Below, in pieces: positions 40,633-48,873 of a DNA stretch of 64,000 nucleotides; positions within the stretch are counted from its first letter, which is position 1, and each line of letters starts with the position of its first letter. Origin of the DNA: Brachybacterium timonense (lineage in GTDB: Bacteria; Actinomycetota; Actinomycetes; Actinomycetales; Dermabacteraceae); assembly GCF_900258505.1 (NCBI RefSeq), contig NZ_LT984895.1:2714037-2778036 (forward strand). The letters are read 5' to 3'. The notes under the pieces were generated by a model. The model did no database searches. It was not told the DNA's origin and worked only from the letters and a program-made list of their open reading frames with translations. The translations under genes and the position numbers were made by a program.

Positions 40633-42355
40633 GCACGATCGCGGCCGCCGCAGCGACCAGCACGGTTCCGCCGACGAGGGCTATGCCGCCGGTGCGCTGA
40701 TCCGCCAGCGCGTCGGCGAGCCAGGGACGCCCGGTCGCACCGAACCAGCTGGCCGCGAGCAGTCTGTCGCCGACGGCGAGCGTGATGGCGGCGGCGAGCA
40801 GCACCGCCGCAGCTGCCGCAAGGCCGGGCCACGGCGAGCGAGCGCAGCGCACCGCCTGCACGGTGAGCACACCCGCCACGACGGCGAGGAGCATCAGCAT
40901 GATGTGAGCTGCGTGCGAGGTCAGTGCCAGGCGCAGCGTGAATGGCTGCGCGTAGACGCCGATGAGCAGGAGGGGCCCCGCGGCGGCGAGAGCAGCGGCC
41001 AGCCAGGGCCGCGTCGGCAGCAGGTCACGCAGCCACGTGGAGCGCTGCACCGCGGCCCCCAGCAGCAGGCCCACCGCCAGCAGCAGCGCATGCAGCACAA
41101 CATGGGCGCTGACCAGCACCTTGCTGTAGACCGCGAGCGGACCGCTGGTGACAAGCACGAGCAGCGCCACTCCCCCGACAGCGGCGAGGACATCAGCGCG
41201 GCGCCGGAGTGGTGCGGCGGGCCGCCAGAACCACAGCAGAACAGCGGCGGCTGCGGCGAGCCCTGCCGGGTCGGGACGCCACTGGCCCAGCACCGTGAGA
41301 AGAGTCGGTTCGGGCGGCAGCGGATAGCCGGACAGACGCGAGGCGGCGTCCACCGGCGGCGGCACTTCCACGGCGGGCGGCGGTGACGAGCTCATGGCTG
41401 CGGCAAGCGCGATCGCAAGTCCCATCAGCAGCAGCTCCATCACGGCGAGCCGCCGGTACGCGGTGATCGCGTGTCCCACTGGGGCGTCCGGGTCGACGCG
41501 GGCAGCGAGCTGCTGCCGCTGGGCGTATCCGAGCACCGCGAGCGTCAGCAGGAGCAGCGCCTTGACCACGCCGAGCTGCACGTACGGGCTGCTCAGGACA
41601 TCCGCGGGTGCGGTCATCCGCACGCCGAGCGCCCACAGCCCGCTCACGCCCACCGCGATCCAGGCCACGAGTGCAAGGCGGGAGAAGCCACGCAGCACGG
41701 CGGCATCATCGCGCTGCGCGGGAGGCAGCACCTGCAGCACAAGCAGTCCACCCACCCAGACGCCGACGCCGAGCAGATGCACCGCCAGGGTCGAGGTCGC
41801 GGTCTCATGCGAGCTGCCACCGGCGGCATGGCCCGTCATGGCGGTCGCACATGCGGCTGCCCCCAGCAGGATCGCCACAGCACGGGCATGGGTCCGCGAG
41901 GTGCCGACGAGAGCGGCGGTGGTGGAGCCTGCCAGCAGCACCAGGCCGGTGAGCAGCCAGGACCCCAGGTCGGTCGCGACGAACACCGGCAGGTCGGAGC
42001 CGAAACGGTCCGAGGCCAGCGACTGGCCGGTCGCGAGCGCGTAGGAGGTGAGCAGACCGAGCAGCCGGGCGATCGTGGCGATCCCTGCGGCGACGGCAAC
42101 GGTTCCCATCGCGCGCGTGCGGTCAGCGTCGGCCCTCAGCAGCCATCCGCCGATCACCGCGCCGCCCAGTGCGACGGCTGCCGCAAGATCAGCCACCATG
42201 GCGGCGATGGGTCCGGCGGTCCGCACCACGGGGCCGGCGTCAGCAAGCACGATGTTGTCCCCGGCGGCTCCGGCAGCCGCCAGCACGGCCACGACGGCCA
42301 ACACCACCAGGGCGATCACACCGACGGCGCCGAGCCGGACGCGGCCTGCGGTCAT
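40574..42355 (-). CDS. fused CopD / CtaG-type membrane protein
   Basis: A 593-residue protein with about 15 helices, starting at the ATG at 42355 that overlaps the crcB stop (ATGA). The N-terminal half carries a CopD-type region (STLAVHLLGVGVWVGGLLVL) used in copper uptake. The C-terminal half begins with TVLGQWRPDPAGL, the start of the CtaG/caa3 assembly domain (family motif R-W-x-P-D-P), which helps metallate the cytochrome oxidase CuB site. The fusion is common in actinobacteria. Co-transcription with fluoride channel genes is unusual. The end overlaps the convergent monooxygenase gene by 59 bp. Confidence 0.88.
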   Translation of the reverse strand: MTAGRVRLGAVGVIALVVLAVVAVLAAAGAAGDNIVLADAGPVVRTAGPIAAMVADLAAAVALGGAVIGGWLLRADADRTRAMGTVAVAAGIATIARLLGLLTSYALATGQSLASDRFGSDLPVFVATDLGSWLLTGLVLLAGSTTAALVGTSRTHARAVAILLGAAACATAMTGHAAGGSSHETATSTLAVHLLGVGVWVGGLLVLQVLPPAQRDDAAVLRGFSRLALVAWIAVGVSGLWALGVRMTAPADVLSSPYVQLGVVKALLLLTLAVLGYAQRQQLAARVDPDAPVGHAITAYRRLAVMELLLMGLAIALAAAMSSSPPPAVEVPPPVDAASRLSGYPLPPEPTLLTVLGQWRPDPAGLAAAAAVLLWFWRPAAPLRRRADVLAAVGGVALLVLVTSGPLAVYSKVLVSAHVVLHALLLAVGLLLGAAVQRSTWLRDLLPTRPWLAAALAAAGPLLLIGVYAQPFTLRLALTSHAAHIMLMLLAVVAGVLTVQAVRCARSPWPGLAAAAAVLLAAAITLAVGDRLLAASWFGATGRPWLADALADQRTGGIALVGGTVLVAAAAAIVLRRTGRGPSADDPAAAPGP

Positions 42356-42765
42356 GAGGCGATCACCACCCCGAGCCACAGCCCGGCCATGCACAGGCCG
42401 ATCGTCAGCAGCGTGTACCCGGTGGCGAGCACGGACGAGCCACCGCGCGCGAGCTGTGCGGCATCGAGGGCGGCAGTCGAGAGCGTGGAGAGTCCGCCGC
42501 AGAAGCCGACGGCAAGCAGCAGGTAGGCGAGGGCGGCGGCGCCGTCGGCCGATCCGAGGTTCACCACCACCAGCCCCAGGAGGAAGCAGGCGAGCACGTT
42601 CGCGATCATCGTGGGCCACGGAATCGGCGGGGAGTCCGTGCGGCGCTGCCCCTGGGGAGCGCGCCGGGCCTGCAGAGTGCTGTACATGTCACCGATCCAC
42701 CAGCGCAGTGCGGCACCGGCGCCGCCACCGATCCCCACCATGAGCACGCTCAGCAGTGCCGTCAT
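42352..42765 (-). CDS. crcB: CrcB/Fluc fluoride channel subunit (second copy)
   Basis: A 137-residue protein from the ATG at 42765, with AGGAGGGCAC upstream. It has four helices; the signatures GGGAGAALRWW, PTMIANVLACFLLGLV (with the conserved Asn) and VGFCGGLSTLSTAALD are all present. Fluc proteins form dual-topology dimers that let fluoride leave the cell. Paired genes usually give a heterodimer with fixed opposite orientations. It overlaps the upstream crcB by four bases and the CopD/CtaG gene by four bases. Confidence 0.94.
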   Translation of the reverse strand: MTALLSVLMVGIGGGAGAALRWWIGDMYSTLQARRAPQGQRRTDSPPIPWPTMIANVLACFLLGLVVVNLGSADGAAALAYLLLAVGFCGGLSTLSTAALDAAQLARGGSSVLATGYTLLTIGLCMAGLWLGVVIAS

Positions 42766-43415
42766 GCTGTGCCCTCCTGGTCTGGATCCGTTGCGGACGT
42801 GATCGCTGCCTCCACGCGCGGGCGCAACGTCTCGTAGGTGCGCAGGGCGCGGCCGATCCGCGTGCCGAGCGCGAGCCCCAGCGCTGTCGCGGCGAAGCTG
42901 AGGATGAGCGTGACCATCCCGTAGATCGCGGCGAGCATCGAGAAGCCCGCCCCCACCATCGCCGATCCCTCCAGGACAAGGGTCGACATGGTGGTGAACC
43001 CGCCACAGAGGCCGGGGCCGGCGAAGGGCCGGACCCAGGCGCGCACGGGGCCGCGCACTTCGATCTCGCCGGTGAGCACGCCGAGCAGGAGGCAACCAAC
43101 GACGTTCACCGCCAGGGTCGCGAGCGGCAGCTCGATCAGGGTCGGGGTCGTGGTGGAGGGCTCGATCAGCCCCAGCACCCACCGGGCGATGGCTCCGATC
43201 GCGCCACCGGCGGCGACCAGCAGTGCGATCCGCCAGCGGGCGAGCTGCTCGGGAACGGGGCCAGAACCGAGCACGTCATGCTCATCCTCCGGTTCCACCA
43301 CGAGCGCGGCCATCTCCACGGTGTGCATGCGCACGTCCTCGCGGCGCGCACGGGCGCGAGCGGAACCGCTCGAGGGACTCGACGCGGAGTGATCGTCGTG
43401 GGAGCTCGCCTCCAC
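42762..43415 (-). CDS. crcB: CrcB/Fluc fluoride channel subunit (first copy, long N-terminus)
   Basis: Up to 217 residues from the GTG at 43415, or ~188 from the ATG at 43328 (MHTVEMAALVVEPEDEHD). The Fluc core covers about residues 62-195: GGAIGAIARWVLG, PLATLAVNVVGCLLLG and GLCGGFTTMSTLVLEG. The 60-residue hydrophilic N-terminus is extra for the family. It is the partner of the next crcB gene, forming a heterodimeric fluoride exporter. It begins 11 bases after the E2 stop, so it is in the dehydrogenase operon. No fluoride riboswitch is visible directly upstream. Confidence 0.92.
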   Translation of the reverse strand: MEASSHDDHSASSPSSGSARARARREDVRMHTVEMAALVVEPEDEHDVLGSGPVPEQLARWRIALLVAAGGAIGAIARWVLGLIEPSTTTPTLIELPLATLAVNVVGCLLLGVLTGEIEVRGPVRAWVRPFAGPGLCGGFTTMSTLVLEGSAMVGAGFSMLAAIYGMVTLILSFAATALGLALGTRIGRALRTYETLRPRVEAAITSATDPDQEGTA

Positions 43416-43426
43416 CGGGCAGGCCC

Positions 43427-44812
43427 TCAGCCCCAGACGAGGCCCAGCGCGGGCTGCTCGAGCACGGCGGAGACGTCCCGCAGCAGCTCAGCGCCGAGGG
43501 CGCCGTCGATCAGGCGATGGTCGAAGCTTGCGGCGAGCTGGACCACCTTGCGTGGCACGACCTGTCCGTCGATCACGCGCGGCACGTCCTTGATGGCGCC
43601 GACGCCCAGGATCACGGACTCCCCCGGGTTGAGGATCGGGGTGCCGGAGTCGATGCCGAACACACCGAAGTTCGTGATGGTGATGGTGCCGTCGCGAGTG
43701 TCAGACACCGTGGTGCGACCGGCGCGGGCGGTGCGGGCGAGTTCGTCGATCGCGTCGGCCAGCTCGCGCAGCGTCATCAGGTGCGCATCCTTGATGTTCG
43801 GCACGATGAGGCCGCGCGGGGTGGCGGCGGCGATGCCCAGATTGACGTAGTGCTTATAGACGATCTCCTGGGCGTCTTCATCCCAGGAGGCGTTGACCTC
43901 GGGGTTGCGGCGGATCGCGACCAGCAGTGCTTTCGCCACCAGGGTGAGTGGGGAGAGCTTGACGTCCTTCCACTCGCGCGAGGCCTTCAGCTGCGCGAGC
44001 AGCTGCATACCGTCGGTGATGTCGACCTCGTTGAACACGGTCACGTGCGGGGCAGTGAAGGCGCTGGCCACCATGGCTTCGGCGGTGCGTTTGCGCACGG
44101 AGCGGATGGGCACGCGGGTGGTGCGCTCATCGGTGGTGACGCCGGGGAACGGCTGGTGGCGGCTGGACTTCATGGCGCCACCCAGGTCCTCGGGGGCCTG
44201 CGGGGACTCGTCGGGGAAGTATTCGCCGTCACGCACGGTGACGGTGTCGCCACTGAGGGAACGCTGCTGTGCACTGAGCACGTCCTCGCGGGTGACGGTG
44301 CCGTCGGGCCCGGTGGCGAGCACGTCGGCGAGCGCGATCCCCAGGTCTTTGGCGAGCTTGCGCACAGGTGGTTTGGCGAGGATGCGGTCAACGGGGACCT
44401 GCTGGTGCTGATCCGCGTCGTGGCCGTGGGTCGCGGCCGTGTTCGCACCGGGGGCGCGGCGACGTCGGCGGGTCGGTGCGGAGCTGCCGTACCCGACGAG
44501 CGTGCGCGGCTCCTCCTGGCTCTGCTGTGCTGGGCCGGACGGGGGAACAGGTGAGGATCCGCCCGCGGTGTCGATCTCCAGCAGTGGGGTGCCCACGGGC
44601 ACCTCATCGCCGACGGCCACGAGCACCTTCACCACGGTGCCAGCCACATGGCTGGGCAGCTCGACAGCGCTCTTGGCGGTCTCCACTTCGACCACGGGGT
44701 CGTTGATGGCCACGGTGTCGCCCACAGCAACCTTGATCTCGAGGATCTCCGCCTCAGTGAGTCCCTCACCGGGGTCGGTCAGGGTGATCGGAACGATCGT
44801 CGCAGAAGCCAT
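43427..44812 (-). CDS. dihydrolipoamide acyltransferase (E2) of a 2-oxoacid dehydrogenase
   Basis: A 461-residue protein. The N-terminal lipoyl domain has its lipoyl-lysine K47 in VEVETAKSAVELPSH. A flexible His/Pro/Arg linker leads to an E3-binding domain around residues 135-170 (KPPVRKLAKDLGIALADVLA). The C-terminal catalytic domain ends with SFDHRLIDGALGAELLRDV, carrying the active-site His and Asp. It transfers acyl groups from E1 to CoA. It lies downstream of E1 alpha and E1 beta genes. No E3 (lipoamide dehydrogenase) gene is present, so E3 must come from elsewhere. The branched-chain versus pyruvate substrate is undecided. Confidence 0.93.
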   Translation of the reverse strand: MASATIVPITLTDPGEGLTEAEILEIKVAVGDTVAINDPVVEVETAKSAVELPSHVAGTVVKVLVAVGDEVPVGTPLLEIDTAGGSSPVPPSGPAQQSQEEPRTLVGYGSSAPTRRRRRAPGANTAATHGHDADQHQQVPVDRILAKPPVRKLAKDLGIALADVLATGPDGTVTREDVLSAQQRSLSGDTVTVRDGEYFPDESPQAPEDLGGAMKSSRHQPFPGVTTDERTTRVPIRSVRKRTAEAMVASAFTAPHVTVFNEVDITDGMQLLAQLKASREWKDVKLSPLTLVAKALLVAIRRNPEVNASWDEDAQEIVYKHYVNLGIAAATPRGLIVPNIKDAHLMTLRELADAIDELARTARAGRTTVSDTRDGTITITNFGVFGIDSGTPILNPGESVILGVGAIKDVPRVIDGQVVPRKVVQLAASFDHRLIDGALGAELLRDVSAVLEQPALGLVWG

Positions 44813-44881
44813 GGGGGAATCCTCTCACGCAGGCGGGGGCTGCTCAGGGCCGACGCTGCAGGGTGTGATCGAGCAGGGGCG

Positions 44882-45865
44882 TCAGTGGGCCAGGGCGCGG
44901 TCCACGCCGTCCAGCACACGGTCGAGGTCGGGCAGGTAGGCGTCCTCGACCCGCGCTGGCGGGTACGGGGTGTGGTAGCCGCCCACGCGGATCACAGGCG
45001 ACTCCAGGTGGTAGAAGCACTCTTCGGTGATGCGGGCGGCGATCTCGGCGCTGAGCCCACCGGAGACCGGGGCCTCGTGCACGATCACGAGCCTGCCCGT
45101 GCGGCGCACGGAGTCGGAAATCGTGGGGATGTCCAGCGGGGCGAGGGAGCGGGCATCGATCACCTCGAGGTCCACACCGTCGGCGGCGGCTTCCTCGGCG
45201 CTCTCGAGCGCGAGCTGCACGCTGGGTCCCCAGGCGAGCAGTGTCGCGTCACGGCCCGAACGGCGCACCTGGGCGTTCCATGGCGAGAGGTCGGGCCGCT
45301 GGTCCGGGTCGACGTCGCCCTTGACCCAGTACCGGCGCTTGGGCTCGAGCATGATCACGGGGTCGTCGCACTCGATGGCCTGGCGGGTCATCCAGTAGGC
45401 GTCCTGCGCGGTGGCCGGGGCAAGGATCCGCAGGCCCGCGGTGTGGGCGAAGAGCGCTTCGGGGCTCTCAGAGTGGTGCTCGACCGCGCCGATACCCCCA
45501 CCGTGCGGGATTCGGATCACGAGCGGCAGGCTGACGCGGCCGCCGGTGCGGTAGTGCATTTTCGCGACCTGGGTGGTGATCTGGTTGAAGGCGGGGAAGA
45601 CGAAGCCATCGAACTGGATCTCGACAACGGGCCGGTAGCCGCGGAAGCACAGGCCGACGGCAGTGCCGACGATCCCGGCCTCTGCAAGCGGAGTGTCAAC
45701 CACGCGCTGGGAGCCGAACTCGGCGTGCAGACCATCGGTGACGCGGAAGACGCCGCCGAGCACACCGATGTCCTCGCCCATCAGCATCACTTTTTCGTCG
45801 GCGCGCATGGCGTCGCGCAGTCCGGCGGTGATGGCCTTGGCGATCGGCAACGTGGTGGTGCTCAT
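44882..45865 (-). CDS. 2-oxoacid dehydrogenase E1 beta subunit
   Basis: A 327-residue protein of the transketolase-like family. It has KVMLMGEDIGVLGGVFRVTD, the conserved VDTPLAEAGIVGTAVGLCFR, and PLVIRIPHGGGIGAVEHHSE, with DARSLAPLDIPTISDSVRRT in the C-terminal domain. Together with E1 alpha it forms the alpha2beta2 thiamine-diphosphate enzyme that decarboxylates the oxoacid. The start overlaps the E1 alpha stop by four bases. The GAVEHHSESPEALFAH loop resembles branched-chain type E1 beta, but assignment by eye is weak. Confidence 0.93.
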   Translation of the reverse strand: MSTTTLPIAKAITAGLRDAMRADEKVMLMGEDIGVLGGVFRVTDGLHAEFGSQRVVDTPLAEAGIVGTAVGLCFRGYRPVVEIQFDGFVFPAFNQITTQVAKMHYRTGGRVSLPLVIRIPHGGGIGAVEHHSESPEALFAHTAGLRILAPATAQDAYWMTRQAIECDDPVIMLEPKRRYWVKGDVDPDQRPDLSPWNAQVRRSGRDATLLAWGPSVQLALESAEEAAADGVDLEVIDARSLAPLDIPTISDSVRRTGRLVIVHEAPVSGGLSAEIAARITEECFYHLESPVIRVGGYHTPYPPARVEDAYLPDLDRVLDGVDRALAH

Positions 45866-47100
45866 CGTGTGGCCTCCTGATCGGTGGCGTCCTGCTGCCC
45901 GTCGGCCCCAGCGGGGTCAGTGGCCTCGTCGTCGGCGAACTGCGCGGCGTACTCGAGGTAGGCGGCACGCTCGGCCTCCACGAGCGGATGGGGTTCGGCG
46001 TAGACGTGGTCGAAGATCGTGGCCGGGTCGGGGTCGGCCATGCCGTGGATGTGGTGGTGCAGCCGCATTGCGAGATCGTGGCCCTCCTCCTCGCAGGCAT
46101 CCACGAAGGACTGGTCGATCTCGTCTATGCGCTCGAGGTGCCGACGAAGCCGCAGGATCGGGTCCTTGCGGGCCCACTGCTGCTCCTCGTCACCGGAACG
46201 GTAACGGGAGGGGTCGTCGCTCGTGGTGTGTGCGGCCATGCGGTAGGTGACGGCTTCGACGAAGCGCGGGCCCCCACCGTCGCGGGCGGAGTCGAGCGCG
46301 ATACGCACTGCGGCGAGCGTGGCGAGCACATCGTTGCCGTCCACGCGCACCGAGGGAATGCCCCAGCCGCGTGAGCGCTGTGCAAGCGGCACACGAGTCT
46401 GCACGGCCGTGGGCACAGAGATGGCCCACTGGTTGTTCTGGGAGAAGAACACGACGGGCGCCTGTGTGGAGGCGGCGAAAGTGAAGGACTCAGAGACCTC
46501 ACCCTCGCTCGAGGCGCCGTCGCCGAACAGGGCGAGAACAGCGGTGTCCGTGGTCGCATCGCCGGTGCCCACAAGGCCGTCGCGCTGCAGTCCCATGGCG
46601 TAGCCCACGGCGTGCGGGGCTTGGGAGCCGAGCACGATCATGTAGGGATGGGTGCGCAGGGCGACAGGGTCCCAGCCGCAGTGGGAGATGCCGCGGAACA
46701 GCTCCAGCAGTGTCATCGGCTCGATGCCGCGAGCCCAGGCCACGCCGTGTTCGCGGTAGGTGGGCACCAGGTAGTCCTGGGTGCGGGCGGCATGGCCGGC
46801 ACCGATCTGGGCACCCTCCTGGCCAAGTGCGCTCGCCCACAGGCCCAGCTGGCCCTGGCGCTGCAGGCTGGTGGCTTCCAGGTCGGCGGCGCGGATCATC
46901 ACCATGTCGCGGTAATAGCCGCGCAGGCGCTGCGGGGAATCCAGCGGCTCGGGGTCGTCGGGACTCGTGCCGGCGGCGAGCACCGCGTCCAGCTCATCGA
47001 GCGGGCTGCGGGCGCCGTCGGGGTCCAGGAGCTGGATCATCGGCTCCGTATCAGCCGGTGACGGGATCGAGGTTGAGAACACGCTCACCCGCCCCACCAT
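45862..47100 (-). CDS. 2-oxoacid dehydrogenase E1 alpha subunit
   Basis: A 412-residue ThDP enzyme subunit. The start is taken as ATG at 47100; a GTG at 47082 behind GGGGCGGG is possible. The ThDP/Mg motif is ALFGDGASSEGEVSESFTFA...FFSQNNQWAIS, preceded by GSQAPHAVGYAMGLQ. The phosphorylation-loop region YRMAAHTTSDDPSRYR has the AHxTSDD pattern often found in branched-chain oxoacid E1 alpha, suggesting a Bkd-type complex. First gene of an operon with E1 beta, E2, two crcB genes and CopD/CtaG. A perfect palindrome (47103-47118) abuts the start, suggesting repression. Confidence 0.9.
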   Translation of the reverse strand: MVGRVSVFSTSIPSPADTEPMIQLLDPDGARSPLDELDAVLAAGTSPDDPEPLDSPQRLRGYYRDMVMIRAADLEATSLQRQGQLGLWASALGQEGAQIGAGHAARTQDYLVPTYREHGVAWARGIEPMTLLELFRGISHCGWDPVALRTHPYMIVLGSQAPHAVGYAMGLQRDGLVGTGDATTDTAVLALFGDGASSEGEVSESFTFAASTQAPVVFFSQNNQWAISVPTAVQTRVPLAQRSRGWGIPSVRVDGNDVLATLAAVRIALDSARDGGGPRFVEAVTYRMAAHTTSDDPSRYRSGDEEQQWARKDPILRLRRHLERIDEIDQSFVDACEEEGHDLAMRLHHHIHGMADPDPATIFDHVYAEPHPLVEAERAAYLEYAAQFADDEATDPAGADGQQDATDQEATR

Positions 47101-47102
47101 AA

Positions 47103-47118
47103 CCTACGGTCCCGTAGG
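47103..47118 (-). promoter_or_regulatory. perfect palindromic operator at the dehydrogenase operon start
   Basis: CCTACGG (47103-47109), two bases, CCGTAGG (47112-47118). It ends three bases before the E1 alpha ATG and contains a TAGGTT that could act as -10. Such symmetric sites are typical of TetR-family repressors; which protein binds is unknown. Confidence 0.55.
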
Positions 47119-47161
47119 GAGGAAGGAGGGGAAGAGGGAAGATCAGGTCGAGCGACGGAGA

Positions 47162-48640
47162 TCAGTACCCGTGCGTCGGCCCCCACTGCGGCCTGGGCGT
47201 GTCCGGCCCGCGGTAGGGCTCGTCCTGGAACTCGGCCTGCAGGCGCGCGAGTTCGGCGCGCATCTCGGCGAGCACGTCGGCGTAGGCGGGGTCATCCACG
47301 ACGTTGGTGAGCTCGGCGGGGTCCTTCTCCATGTCGTACAGCTCGTACTCGGCGGGGAGGATCTCATCAGAGGAGCCGGGCGCCCCCATGCCATCGCCGT
47401 AGTAGTGCACGTACTTGTAGCGCCGGGTGCGCACGCCGTAGTGGGCGGGAGCCCTGTGGTCGACGTCCAGGTGCTCCCAATAGCGGTAGTACATCGACTC
47501 GGGCCAGTCCGCTGGGTGTTCGCCGCGCATGATCGGCAGGAGTGAGCGACCCTGCTGCTGCGGCATGGCGGTATCGGCCTCTATGCCGGCGGCTTCGAGG
47601 AAGGTCGCGGCGAAGGACACATTGGTGCCGATCGCCTCGCACACGGAACCGGCCGGGATCTGGTCGGGCCAGCGCACCAGCATCGGCATCCGCAGGGACT
47701 CGTCGAACATCAGGCGTTTGTCGTACCAACCGTGGTCGCCAAGGAAGAAGCCCTGATCCGAGGTGTAGACGACGATGGTGTTCTCCGCGATGCCGAGCTC
47801 ATCGAGCGTATCGAGCACCGTGCCCACACCGTCGTCGATCGCTTGCACGGTGCGGAGGTAATCCGCCATGTACCGCTGGTATGCCCATCGGGTGCGCTCG
47901 ATGCGTTTCTCTTCGCCGCGCAGTTCCTCGGGGATCTCCTGCTTGAGGTCATGGGCGGTGAGGTGATCGGCGATCGACATGTGCAGGTCTTTGATCACCT
48001 GCGAGCGACCCGCGTGGTCATCGAACAGGGTCTCCGGCTCGGGAATGGCGCCCTCCGTGTACAACGACTCATGCCGAGGATGCGGCACCCAGGGACGGTG
48101 AGGCGCTTTGTGATGGATCAACAGGCAGAACGGATCCTCGGGGTGGTCGGCGCGACTGCGGCGCATCCAGTCCACAGACAGGTCGGTGATGATGTCGGTG
48201 GCGTACCCCTCGACGGTTCCTCGCCAGTCATCGGAATACATGACCGGGTCGCGGTATTCGCCCTGGTTCGGGAAGATCAGCCAGTCGTCGAAACCACGCG
48301 GATTGGACTGCTCGGACACCCCCAGATGCCATTTACCGAACAGCGCCGTGCGGTAGCCCGTGGCCTGCAGGGCTTCGGGGAACGACGGCAGCCGGTGGTC
48401 GATCTCCGTGCGGATGGTGGCACAGCCATTCACGTGACTGTACGTGCCGGTGAGGATCGAGGCGCGACTGGGCGAGCAGATCGAGTTGGTGCAGAACACC
48501 GCGTTCATGCGCACGCCCTCACGCGCGATCCGATCCAGGTGCGGCGTCGAGTTCAATCCGGCACCGTATGCGGAGATCGCATGCGCGGCGTGATCGTCGG
48601 ACATGATGAAGACGATGTTCGGGCGGAACGGCGCAGCCAT
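47162..48640 (-). CDS. type I (formylglycine) sulfatase
   Basis: A 492-residue protein with no signal peptide. The metal-binding aspartates D15-D16 are in NIVFIMSDDHAAH. The maturation motif C55-S-P-S-R59 (ICSPSRASILTG) should be converted to formylglycine. GKWHLGVSEQ and HHKAPHRPW hold further active-site residues, and VYTSDQGFFLGDHGWYDKR is the C-terminal metal ligand block. The closest general resemblance is to choline- or aryl-sulfatase and phosphonate-hydrolase-like members with cytoplasmic location. The substrate is unknown. Monocistronic, with a long divergent promoter region. Confidence 0.92.
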   Translation of the reverse strand: MAAPFRPNIVFIMSDDHAAHAISAYGAGLNSTPHLDRIAREGVRMNAVFCTNSICSPSRASILTGTYSHVNGCATIRTEIDHRLPSFPEALQATGYRTALFGKWHLGVSEQSNPRGFDDWLIFPNQGEYRDPVMYSDDWRGTVEGYATDIITDLSVDWMRRSRADHPEDPFCLLIHHKAPHRPWVPHPRHESLYTEGAIPEPETLFDDHAGRSQVIKDLHMSIADHLTAHDLKQEIPEELRGEEKRIERTRWAYQRYMADYLRTVQAIDDGVGTVLDTLDELGIAENTIVVYTSDQGFFLGDHGWYDKRLMFDESLRMPMLVRWPDQIPAGSVCEAIGTNVSFAATFLEAAGIEADTAMPQQQGRSLLPIMRGEHPADWPESMYYRYWEHLDVDHRAPAHYGVRTRRYKYVHYYGDGMGAPGSSDEILPAEYELYDMEKDPAELTNVVDDPAYADVLAEMRAELARLQAEFQDEPYRGPDTPRPQWGPTHGY

Positions 48641-48773
48641 GGCTCTCCTTGCTCAGTCAGCAGCCCGCTCTCGCGTCGGCGCCGACGGGCCGGGCGGCGC
48701 ATCCACTCTATGCGGATGCGTGGCGCCAGCCTCTGCACTACACCGCCGACCCACCACACGCGCGGCGCCAACG

Positions 48774-48805
48774 ATCATGCAGCACGTGTCGGCACGCTGC
48801 ATGAT
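48774..48805. promoter_or_regulatory. 10-bp inverted repeat in the sulfatase/CPBP intergenic region
   Basis: ATCATGCAGC (48774-48783) and GCTGCATGAT (48796-48805) are perfect inverted repeats with a 12-base spacer. They lie between divergent genes, upstream of the CPBP promoter elements. It is a likely binding site for a dimeric repressor or activator. Confidence 0.5.
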
Positions 48806-48838
48806 GCAACCCGCCACACACTCGCCGTCAACGCCACA

Positions 48839-48873
48839 TTGACGCGTCATTGCTCCATTGACAGACTGGAGTC
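48839..48873 (+). promoter_or_regulatory. promoter of the CPBP gene (leaderless)
   Basis: TTGACG (48839-48844), 17 bases, CAGACT (48862-48867), six bases, ATG at 48874. The spacing is ideal and the -10 sits right at the start codon, so the mRNA probably begins at or beside the AUG. Confidence 0.6.

Noticed and set aside
42762-43426. Fluoride riboswitch ahead of crcB
   Set aside because: Only 11 bases separate crcB from the E2 stop codon, leaving no room for the structure.
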